Assembly (NCBI GenBank): GCA_946480695.1
Contig: CAMLKG010000064.1
Location: 1 to 7,094 of the forward strand
DNA length: 7,094 nt
DNA from: an uncultured Cellvibrio sp.
GTDB lineage: Bacteria > Pseudomonadota > Gammaproteobacteria > Pseudomonadales > Cellvibrionaceae
Reading direction: 5' to 3'
A program made the translations under genes and the position numbers. The notes beneath the pieces were generated by a model, which ran no database searches, had not been told where the DNA came from, and saw only the letters and a list, made by a program, of their open reading frames with translations. Below are positions 1-6,659 of the stretch, one piece after another. Each line of letters begins with the position of its first letter. The first letter of the stretch is position 1.

Positions 1-3000
1 CGCTGGTTGCTGGATCAAACCCAGTCCACCTTCCACTTTGTGACGGTGAAGAAAAATACCGCCGGTACCGAAACGCCGGAAAACATTACCTTCAGCCAAT
101 TACAAGGTACTGTTTCTTCGACCGGTCAAGCAGTATTGACTATTCCCCTGAGCAGCATCAGTTCCGGTGTTGACCTGCGCAATACCCGCTTGAAGGAAAT
201 CCTCTTCGAGGCCCAATACCTGCCCAGCCTGCACTTCACTACCCAGCTTGACCTGGCAGCAATCAATGCCATGGCCGCCGGTAGCACCAGTGTCCAGAGC
301 GTGACCGGTAACCTGGTCCTTCACGGTGTGGTCAAATCAGTCGTGTTTGATGCACTGGTGGTCAAGCATGCGAACAACAGCGTCAGCTTCTCACCACGCA
401 AGCCTATCGTGATCAATGCAATTGATTTTGATCTGGCAGCAGGCGTTGAAGCCTTGCGCTCCATAATGACCCTGACCAGCATTGGCGAGAAAGTCCCCGT
501 GTACTTCAAGATGTTCTTGAATAGCGACAATCCGACCAACATTGCTGCGACCACCCTGCCAACAGCTCCGGCAACCCCGTTGAGCCTGACCGGTACATCA
601 GTAACTACCGGTGCAAGCCTGAACTGGGCGGATGCCAGTGCTAACGAAACCGGCTTCCTGGTGCGCCGTAAAGGGGCTGATGGTCGTTGGGCAACAGCAA
701 CCAACACAGCGGCCAATACTGTGAGCTACCTGGATGCGGTCACTGCCGGCAGCTATGACTATAAAGTCATCAGCTATACCGACAGTATCCCTTCAGCGGC
801 AACAGCGCCATTGACCCTTGTGGTGGCAGGCGGCAGCTCTGCATCCTCAGTCACTACTACCTCTTCCAGCTCGGTAGTTACGTCTGTTAGCAGTTCCAGC
901 AGAAGCACTACATCAATGACGTCTGCAAGCTCAAGCAGCGTTGCATTTGTCGGCGATGCGACAACAGGCCGCAACCTCTTCTCTACGACAGGCTGTCAAG
1001 GTTGCCATAAAGATAACGATGGCGATGGACGTTTCACTGATGGTATTACCCACTTTGACGTAAATAACTGGAAACACCCAGTGAACTTCCCAGCGGGTAA
1101 TTACACCGGTACCAGCGTAACTGACCTGGCCCGTTTCATTAACCAACAGATGCTCGGTAATTTCGCTACCTGCTCCGCAGCCAATTGTGGCGAGCACCTT
1201 GCGGCATTCTTGTGGTCACTCAGGGGCAGAACCCAGGATAACGGTGTAGCCTGTGACACCAGTTCACCGGTTCAATACGGTATCCGTTCCGTCAAGTTGC
1301 TCACCTCTTTCGAATATCACAATTCATTGCAAGCATTGTTTAACAGAACATTGCCTTCCAACTTTGCATCGAAAGAATTGGCCAACCCTGACAAGACAGT
1401 TGCCAACCTGCCGAACCACCTGACCGAGACGGTTTCTGAAGCACGCCTCCTGTCCTACAAGAAAAATGCGGAAGACATTGCTACTTGGGCAATCAACAAC
1501 AGTGCAATATCCTCATTGAATTGTAGCGACACCACCTCTGCAAACTGTGCGACCAGCTTCATCGACAACTTCGCGTACCTGGCCTTCCGTCGTCCATTGA
1601 CCACTGAAGAAAAAACCGAGTACACCGCAATTGTCCGTAACGGTTCTACCGGTTTGCGTTGGGCAATCCAAACCGTGCTGATGTCCCCGCAATTCCTGTA
1701 CCGCACCGAACTGGGTATTCCAGTTAGCCAGGCACGTTCGCAATCCTGGGGTAATAGCACTGTATTCCAATCTGCCGATGGCACTGCTTATGCGTTAGAC
1801 CCGTATGAGTTTGCCTCTGCACTGGCTTACACCTACACCGGTAGCGCACCAGACAGAACCCTGTTGAGTGCTGCGGCTAACGGCCAACTTGAAAATGCGA
1901 CCTCACTCGGCCAACAAATTGATCGTTTGCTCGATTCAGACCTGGGTAAAGCTCAAATCGGTCGCTTCGCCGGCTTGTGGTTCCGTACTGATGACGTCGT
2001 GAATATGACCCGTACCGCTGGCTCTAACTTCACCCAAGGGGTGAAAGACTCAATGGCGCAGGAAATCCGCGAAATCTACAAGTATGCGTTCTACAACAAC
2101 TTGCCATTCACTGATATTTACACCGGCGACTACACCGTACTGAACAGTACCCTGTCGCAGTACTACGGTGTTTCAGGTGGCGGTACCAGTGCAACCGATT
2201 GGCGTATGGTTAACACCGCCAACTCCAAGCGCGGTGGCGTTCTTGCATCCGGTGCCTTCATGACCGTTAACGCCCATGCCGGTCGTACTTCACCGATCAA
2301 ACGTGCGGTGCATATCCGTCAAGACATGCTGTGCCAAAACATTCCATTGCCAACATCCTTCGTAGATAGCACTGGTTTACGTGACAAGGCTGCTGCCGAA
2401 GCGCAAGTTGCATTGGAAGCTGGCAACCTGACTACTACCCAGTTCTATGACATGCAAACTGCAGTTGAAGGAACTCCTTGCTATCAGTGCCACAATGCAA
2501 TCATCAACCCACTGTTCGGTGTAGATGACTTCGACCACGTTGGTATGCCACGCAGTGTTGTTAACGGCAAAGTGGTGCAAAAAGCGCTGGATCTGAACGG
2601 TAATGAGGCGCGTACTAATAACGTGGAAATCCCAATGGTTAACAACGGTGGACGCCTGTTCGGTGCCAACGGTGTAGGAACTGTGGGCTTCGCGGAAGTG
2701 AACGCCGAGAAAGATACTGGCTCACCGGGCCTGGCATTCAATGGTTCAAAAGACCTGGGCAAAGTGATTGTTGCTAACAGCCTGCCAGGCGTAAATGCGT
2801 GTTTGATCCAAAAATCATTCCGCTTCGCGACCGGTTATGCACTCAGCAGACAATTCCAGGATGACACACTGGAAACTGCGCTCAGCACACAGCAACAAGG
2901 CCAATTGGCATGCGTAGCCAATACGCTCACAACCAAACTCTCTGCAAGCAATGGCAACCCAAGGGCCATGCTGAAAGAGTTGGGTATGTCTAACGTAATT

Positions 3001-3015
3001 CGTTTCCGTCGCTAA
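1..3015 (+). CDS. Exported multidomain di-haem cytochrome: YceI - Fn3 - Ser linker - cytochrome c - DUF1587/1595/1592/1588/1585 (5' end missing)
   Basis: The reading frame is open from base 1, so the true start and any signal peptide lie upstream; the TTG at 7 is an internal Leu codon. Of 1004 visible codons, about 2-180 resemble a YceI lipocalin-like domain (it begins WLLDQTQSTFHF, close to the usual YceI start). Codons 187-277 resemble an Fn3 domain, and 277-316 form a Ser/Thr-rich linker. Codons 317-410 form a cytochrome c with haem motif CQGCH at 332-336. The rest carries the planctomycete-type series: DUF1587 (about 425-480), DUF1595 (RRPLTTEE, about 505-570), DUF1592 (SPQFLYRTE onward, to about 725), DUF1588 (about 743-845, with a second haem-type motif CYQCH at 827-831) and DUF1585 (about 925-1000). 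The family is known mainly by co-occurrence with DUF1552/DUF1501 proteins; its reaction is not established. A periplasmic or surface redox role is inferred from the two CxxCH motifs. It ends in TAA and is followed by its usual partner gene. Domain limits are estimated by eye. Confidence 0.9.
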   Translation, partial: RWLLDQTQSTFHFVTVKKNTAGTETPENITFSQLQGTVSSTGQAVLTIPLSSISSGVDLRNTRLKEILFEAQYLPSLHFTTQLDLAAINAMAAGSTSVQSVTGNLVLHGVVKSVVFDALVVKHANNSVSFSPRKPIVINAIDFDLAAGVEALRSIMTLTSIGEKVPVYFKMFLNSDNPTNIAATTLPTAPATPLSLTGTSVTTGASLNWADASANETGFLVRRKGADGRWATATNTAANTVSYLDAVTAGSYDYKVISYTDSIPSAATAPLTLVVAGGSSASSVTTTSSSSVVTSVSSSSRSTTSMTSASSSSVAFVGDATTGRNLFSTTGCQGCHKDNDGDGRFTDGITHFDVNNWKHPVNFPAGNYTGTSVTDLARFINQQMLGNFATCSAANCGEHLAAFLWSLRGRTQDNGVACDTSSPVQYGIRSVKLLTSFEYHNSLQALFNRTLPSNFASKELANPDKTVANLPNHLTETVSEARLLSYKKNAEDIATWAINNSAISSLNCSDTTSANCATSFIDNFAYLAFRRPLTTEEKTEYTAIVRNGSTGLRWAIQTVLMSPQFLYRTELGIPVSQARSQSWGNSTVFQSADGTAYALDPYEFASALAYTYTGSAPDRTLLSAAANGQLENATSLGQQIDRLLDSDLGKAQIGRFAGLWFRTDDVVNMTRTAGSNFTQGVKDSMAQEIREIYKYAFYNNLPFTDIYTGDYTVLNSTLSQYYGVSGGGTSATDWRMVNTANSKRGGVLASGAFMTVNAHAGRTSPIKRAVHIRQDMLCQNIPLPTSFVDSTGLRDKAAAEAQVALEAGNLTTTQFYDMQTAVEGTPCYQCHNAIINPLFGVDDFDHVGMPRSVVNGKVVQKALDLNGNEARTNNVEIPMVNNGGRLFGANGVGTVGFAEVNAEKDTGSPGLAFNGSKDLGKVIVANSLPGVNACLIQKSFRFATGYALSRQFQDDTLETALSTQQQGQLACVANTLTTKLSASNGNPRAMLKELGMSNVIRFRR

Positions 3016-3022
3016 GGCTAAA

Positions 3023-3042
3023 GGGTGGGGTTCGCCCCACCC
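3023..3042 (+). other. GC-rich RNA hairpin with UUCG loop in the intercistronic gap
   Basis: GGGTGGGG (3023-3030) and CCCCACCC (3035-3042) are perfectly complementary over 8 bp and enclose the loop TTCG. It starts 7 bases after the stop codon of the cytochrome gene. No T-run follows, so it is not a canonical intrinsic terminator. It may protect the 3' end of the upstream mRNA or partly attenuate reading into the DUF1552 gene. Confidence 0.7.
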
Positions 3043-3076
3043 CTAAGTGGACAACCAAAAACAGAATTCTAAATCC

Positions 3077-3082
3077 AAGAGG
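3077..3082 (+). promoter_or_regulatory. Shine-Dalgarno site of the DUF1552 gene
   Basis: AAGAGG lies 7 nt before the ATG at 3090 and decides the start. The upstream in-frame TTG at 3084 would directly abut the site and is not credible as a start. Confidence 0.75.
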
Positions 3083-3089
3083 TTTGGTT

Positions 3090-4463
3090 ATGAAAAAGAT
3101 TGATAGCAGATTTCGCCACTTGCCCGAGGAAGACGCACTCGAGGCGATGGAGCATTTCAAAAAGCTCGAAGAAGGTCCCGCAGCTTTAAATGCTTATTTG
3201 AAAGAAGATTATTACAGCGGTAATCAAAAAATACGTGAAGATTTTGTCAAGCAAGATCGCCGCCGCTTCCTTGATCTGGTTGCCAAATCAGGTATTTCCG
3301 CAGGCTTGCTGAAAAGCTCGGCATTGCTGGGTGGCATCCTGGCCAATCGCCATGTTATGGCCCAGGACGCAACCAACAAGCGCGTCGTGTTTTGCTACCT
3401 GAATAGCGGCGCAGCATCCGGAGCCTGGATGCCATCCAGTTCCAGCCAAATGAACCAGATAACCCGCCCCTATGGTCCGGATGGTTACGGTGTTTCGGAT
3501 ATTTGCCACTTCCGTCAAGTTGACGTAATTACTTCCGGCCATGCTACTGCGCTTAACTCATTAGGTGTAACGGACTACAACTCGCCCACTATGGATAAGC
3601 GTATTGCAGCGGTTTTGGGCAGTAGCACCCCCCGCTCTTCAATTTACCTGGGTGCGAAAGCAACCACCAACGGTACCCTGTGTAGCAATATCGGCCCATG
3701 CCAGGACAACCCCACCCAGGCATTGGCCAATATTTTCAGCGGCACCAGCGGTGGCGGCGGTGGCACCACCACCGACACTACCTACGCCCTCTCCTATGAT
3801 GCGCAATTGAGAGCCCTTGAATCCATCAAGAGCAAACTCAGCACCCAGGAATATGCGCGTTACCAGGAACACATCGATTCATTGAAGAAAATCAAAACCA
3901 ATTTGGCTAACCAAAACAGTAGTAGCAGTACCCCAAGCACGACCAACTGCGGTAGCAATATCACCCCAAGCATGGCCAACATGCAGGCAACCGGTAAATC
4001 CCAAGCCGACATCGTTGTTGCTGCCCTCGCTTGCGGTATTACCAAGGTGGCAACCTTGCAATTGGGTAACCACCAGGGTGATTGGCTCGGCCATAACACC
4101 AACTGGACCCAGGATGCCCACCAGGCGTGCCATGGAGCACCAAACTCTAGTGCGTTTATCGAAATGTGGCGGTACCTGAACGATGTACCGGCATACCTGA
4201 TCGATAAGCTGCGTAAAACTGCCGGTCCCGATGGCCAACCACTCATCAACTCAACTGTATTTGTGCAAGTGACTTGTATGGGTAATGGTATGGACCACAC
4301 CTCCGGTAACGGTCCGTTCATCGTTGCCACCCAAATGCCCGGTTTTGTACGCGGTTTCTCTGCGCGTCAAGGCGGCAATGTGTATGACCTGAACGGTGCA
4401 ATTCCAAAAGGTATGGGATTGAGCGGCATTACGTTGGGAAGTAATACACTGGGTCTCATCTAA
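3090..4463 (+). CDS. DUF1552 (HXXSHH-family) protein with Tat-type signal
   Basis: The 457-residue product starts at the ATG with a good ribosome site. A twin-arginine motif (DRRRFLD, residues 56-62) is followed by a weakly hydrophobic stretch and a possible cleavage after VMA (89-91), so Tat export is likely. The part before the arginines is unusually long, at 56 residues. The mature part follows the DUF1552 plan: KRVVFCYLNSGA (98-109), an MDKRIAAVLG block (168-177) and SSIYLGAKA (183-191). A helical region (about 235-275) lies between Gly-rich and Ser-rich linkers. The end holds AYLIDKLRKT (368-377), then LINSTVFVQVTCMGNGMDH (385-403). The family signature HXXSHH appears altered as HQACHG (344-349). 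The function of the family is unknown. It is usually encoded beside DUF1592 proteins, as here, and the two products presumably act together outside the cytoplasm. The gap to the upstream gene is 74 nt with no obvious promoter, so co-transcription is likely. Confidence 0.88.
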   Translation: MKKIDSRFRHLPEEDALEAMEHFKKLEEGPAALNAYLKEDYYSGNQKIREDFVKQDRRRFLDLVAKSGISAGLLKSSALLGGILANRHVMAQDATNKRVVFCYLNSGAASGAWMPSSSSQMNQITRPYGPDGYGVSDICHFRQVDVITSGHATALNSLGVTDYNSPTMDKRIAAVLGSSTPRSSIYLGAKATTNGTLCSNIGPCQDNPTQALANIFSGTSGGGGGTTTDTTYALSYDAQLRALESIKSKLSTQEYARYQEHIDSLKKIKTNLANQNSSSSTPSTTNCGSNITPSMANMQATGKSQADIVVAALACGITKVATLQLGNHQGDWLGHNTNWTQDAHQACHGAPNSSAFIEMWRYLNDVPAYLIDKLRKTAGPDGQPLINSTVFVQVTCMGNGMDHTSGNGPFIVATQMPGFVRGFSARQGGNVYDLNGAIPKGMGLSGITLGSNTLGLI

Positions 4464-4482
4464 TCCCGGTGTAAGTGGTAAA

Positions 4483-4525
4483 AAAACGCCTTCTATTGCT
4501 TTGCATGGAAGGCGTTTTGTTTTTT
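4483..4525 (+). terminator. Intrinsic terminator after the DUF1592/DUF1552 pair
   Basis: AAAACGCCTTC (4483-4493) pairs perfectly over 11 bp with GAAGGCGTTTT (4508-4518) around a 14-nt loop. The stem is followed by G and a run of six T (4520-4525). The A-run before the stem could also let it act on the other strand, although no minus-strand gene is seen here. It separates the exported pair from the methyltransferase gene. Confidence 0.9.
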
Positions 4526-4556
4526 CAGGAACTCATTTAGCATTGACGCCCGAAAA

Positions 4557-4562
4557 TATAGT
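4557..4562 (+). promoter_or_regulatory. Possible -10 box for the methyltransferase gene
   Basis: TATAGT matches five of six positions of the sigma70 -10 consensus and lies just downstream of the terminator, where a new promoter is needed. No good -35 box sits at 16-18 bp. A TTGACG at 4543-4548 is too close (8 bp). If used, transcription would start near 4569, leaving a leader of only about 12 nt before the ATG at 4582. Confidence 0.25.
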
Positions 4563-4581
4563 TTGAACTGTGGTAACCCTG

Positions 4582-5967
4582 ATGAATAATAACAAGCAGT
4601 ACCCGGCCAGTTTTATCGCTCATCTCCGCTGCCCTTATTGCGGCAGCCATCAAAACCAGGGATTTGATTTTAATAGCCTTCACTGCAATCAATGCGGAAC
4701 CGATCATTTCCAATTGGGGGACATTCCCTGTTTGTTTCCAAATGGTGTTAATCACAAATTATTATGGCAGCATCAAATTGCCTCCATGAAAAATATTGCC
4801 CAACAAGGATTGGCAAGCATGGAGGAATCCCTTTCCCGCTATGATTTGTCGCCGCTAACCCGCCAACGCTTATTAGAAATTTATAACAGCAGCAAGCAAA
4901 ACACCGCCGCAATAATTTCACTCATGCAACAACATGGCATTGAAGCACCGGAAGAGCACCAGCCCGGGCAATTCAATGCCGGTGACCTCAGCGAATATTT
5001 TGATTTGGTTTTGCGCGATTGGGCCTGGGATGATACGCAAAGCCCGGGCACTGAAAATTTACTTTCCTGTAATCGCGTACTGGATGTCATTGAAAAATTA
5101 CCAATCGCACCAAAACGTATTCTGGTACTGGGAGCGGGTGCGGGACGATTGAGCTGGGACATTCATTGTCGAATCAAACCGGAATATTCAATTGCATTGG
5201 ATAGCAATCCACTTCTCCTTGCGGTCGCCAACTCGCTAATTCATGGACGCCAATCACTCGCGTTCAGTGAATTTAAAAATTTTCCGCAAGTTAATTTTCC
5301 GGTGAACCGTACCTGGACGCTATCACCCACCCCGGATTTGGAAAACGCGCGTGCGACCTGGTTTCCCTTTGCAGCGAATGCCTGGCAATTACCATTTGAC
5401 GAGGAAAGTTTCGACTTAATCATCACTCCCTGGTTTATCGATGTGAACGGTGGGGATGTAAGGGATTTAATTGGAATAATTAAAGATAAGCTCACTCCCG
5501 ACGGCTACTGGATTAATTCCGGACCGTTGCTGTTCACACGTCATTTACCTGTGCAGCTAAAATATTCTGATGCGGAAATAAAAGAATTTATCGCTATGAG
5601 CAATTTCACTATTTGCTCGGAAAACCTGGACAATACCGGTTATCTTTTATCACCCATGGAAGCGCGGTTCCGACAAGAGCAAATATGGACTTTCAGCGCG
5701 CAAAAGCAATCGCAGGTAAAACCGGCGCCTGATAGCTATAAATTTCCTCCCAATTGGTTAGTCATGCATCACTTGCCAATACCAGCGGGGCACTACCCAA
5801 TTACCAATCCCCATCCATTAATTGAAGCTATAGTGTCCCTGGTTGATGGTGCGCGTTCAATCAATGACATTTGTTTTCTCGTCGCCGCCCATATTCCTGA
5901 AGGGGTTGCAGTCAAAGATGTAGTTGTTACGGTTTTTGGACAAATACTTCAGGAACAAAACCAATAA
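4582..5967 (+). CDS. Zinc-ribbon / N2227-like (carnosine N-methyltransferase-like) SAM methyltransferase with PqqD-like C-terminus
   Basis: The 461-residue product has no signal or membrane segment and is probably cytoplasmic. Residues 17-38 form a four-Cys zinc ribbon (CPYC, then CNQC), followed by LGDIPCLFPN, as in Trm112-like ribbons. The central part follows the N2227/CARNMT1 plan: RDW (145-147), the SAM-binding glycine loop LGAGAGRLSWDI (183-194), FDLIITPWFIDV (277-288) with the conserved FID, and WINSGPLLF (310-318). Eukaryotic family members methylate carnosine. As I recall, they read GPLLYH where this protein reads GPLLFT, so the substrate probably differs. Residues 405-459 (SLVDGARSINDI near 419-430) look like a PqqD-type small winged-helix domain, which in other systems binds peptides; this part is less certain. 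ATG 4582 is preferred; an in-frame GTG at 4570 is possible. Neither has a clear Shine-Dalgarno site. The gene is more AT-rich than the upstream pair and is followed after 51 nt by the b561 gene, perhaps in one transcript. Confidence 0.8.
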   Translation: MNNNKQYPASFIAHLRCPYCGSHQNQGFDFNSLHCNQCGTDHFQLGDIPCLFPNGVNHKLLWQHQIASMKNIAQQGLASMEESLSRYDLSPLTRQRLLEIYNSSKQNTAAIISLMQQHGIEAPEEHQPGQFNAGDLSEYFDLVLRDWAWDDTQSPGTENLLSCNRVLDVIEKLPIAPKRILVLGAGAGRLSWDIHCRIKPEYSIALDSNPLLLAVANSLIHGRQSLAFSEFKNFPQVNFPVNRTWTLSPTPDLENARATWFPFAANAWQLPFDEESFDLIITPWFIDVNGGDVRDLIGIIKDKLTPDGYWINSGPLLFTRHLPVQLKYSDAEIKEFIAMSNFTICSENLDNTGYLLSPMEARFRQEQIWTFSAQKQSQVKPAPDSYKFPPNWLVMHHLPIPAGHYPITNPHPLIEAIVSLVDGARSINDICFLVAAHIPEGVAVKDVVVTVFGQILQEQNQ

Positions 5968-6005
5968 AAATTTCGCTGTTTAATTTAAAACAATAATTTA
6001 TTTAC

Positions 6006-6010
6006 AGAGG
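6006..6010 (+). promoter_or_regulatory. Shine-Dalgarno site of the cytochrome b561 gene
   Basis: AGAGG lies 8 nt upstream of the ATG at 6019 and supports that start. Confidence 0.7.
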
Positions 6011-6018
6011 CAACCGAA

Positions 6019-6564
6019 ATGATAAGAGATACTTCCACTGGCTTTGGTATTGTCAGCATTATTTTTCATTGGCTCAGTGCAATAGTCACACTGTTCCTGT
6101 TCGGACTTGGGGTTTATTTGACAAGTTATGGTTATTATTCGCCGAATTATATCGAAACTGCGCACCTGCATTATGCCTTGGGTGTTTTATTGTTGGGATT
6201 AGTGAGTGTGCGATTAATATGGCGACTCACCAGTAGGACCCCTGTTACGCTTGCTAATAATTTACCGGCAAAAATCAGCATTAAGTTGATTAAGTTTTTA
6301 CTCTATGCAGGGCTTTTCATTATTTTATTGAGTGGCTACTTTATTTGCACTGCTGAAGGCCAAACCATAAATGTCTTTGATCTTTTCCAGGTGCCCTCCT
6401 TTGTTTTACTGGAAACATCGCAAGTTAATATTGCAGGATTAACCCACAAATATGTTGCCTGGGGGTTATTCGCCCTTGTGTTAATTCATGCCGGGGCAGC
6501 GCTTTTCCATCATTTTTTTGTCAAGGACCCTACTTTGGTGCGAATGATCAAGGCCAAAAAGTAG
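6019..6564 (+). CDS. Cytochrome b561 (CybB/YceJ-type di-haem membrane protein)
   Basis: The 181-residue product is the usual length for bacterial cytochrome b561, an inner-membrane four-helix protein with two haem b groups that passes electrons from quinol or to periplasmic acceptors. Four hydrophobic segments are visible at about residues 11-35, 48-69, 89-110 and 140-162. The expected haem ligands are H17 (in FHW), H51 (HxxxG), H143 (THKY) and H157 (IHAGAA). The ending HHFFVKDPTLVRMI matches the family's typical C-terminus (HHxFxKDxTLxRM). ATG 6019 has a good ribosome site. It lies 51 nt after the methyltransferase gene, with no terminator between, and is followed by its own terminator. E. 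coli yceJ, of this family, is adjacent to yceI, which makes the YceI domain encoded at the left of this window notable. The electron partner is inferred, not shown. Confidence 0.93.
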   Translation: MIRDTSTGFGIVSIIFHWLSAIVTLFLFGLGVYLTSYGYYSPNYIETAHLHYALGVLLLGLVSVRLIWRLTSRTPVTLANNLPAKISIKLIKFLLYAGLFIILLSGYFICTAEGQTINVFDLFQVPSFVLLETSQVNIAGLTHKYVAWGLFALVLIHAGAALFHHFFVKDPTLVRMIKAKK

Positions 6565-6610
6565 TAAAAGCAATGCCATCAAACCTCACCCGCATATCAT
6601 TTCAATATTA

Positions 6611-6659
6611 AAAACATGGTTTATTTGTAAAAATAAGCCATGTTTTGTGACCTCTTTTT
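6611..6659 (+). terminator. Hairpin terminator after the b561 gene
   Basis: AAAACATGG (6611-6619) pairs with CCATGTTTT (6638-6646). Pairing continues inward through one G-T wobble and six A-T pairs to a GTAA loop (6627-6630), giving a 16-bp stem with a GNRA-type tetraloop. The T-run (TCTTTTT, 6653-6659) follows after 6 nt, so it is slightly offset from an ideal terminator. Confidence 0.75.

Noticed and set aside
7..9. TTG as start codon of the left-hand gene
   Set aside because: The frame is open to base 1 and the YceI-like domain already begins at codon 2, so the start and any export signal must be upstream.
1168..1197. CSAANC...EH segment as an additional haem c site
   Set aside because: The spacing is C-x4-C-x2-H, not CxxCH or a known variant; the two Cys more likely form a disulfide.
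3860..4330. 156-codon minus-strand open frame opposite the DUF1552 gene
   Set aside because: It lies fully antisense to a well-supported gene; its Trp-rich, irregular composition is typical of a complementary-strand shadow.
4934..5152. 72-codon open frame overlapping the methyltransferase gene in another + frame
   Set aside because: It sits entirely inside the supported gene, and its product has no recognisable features.
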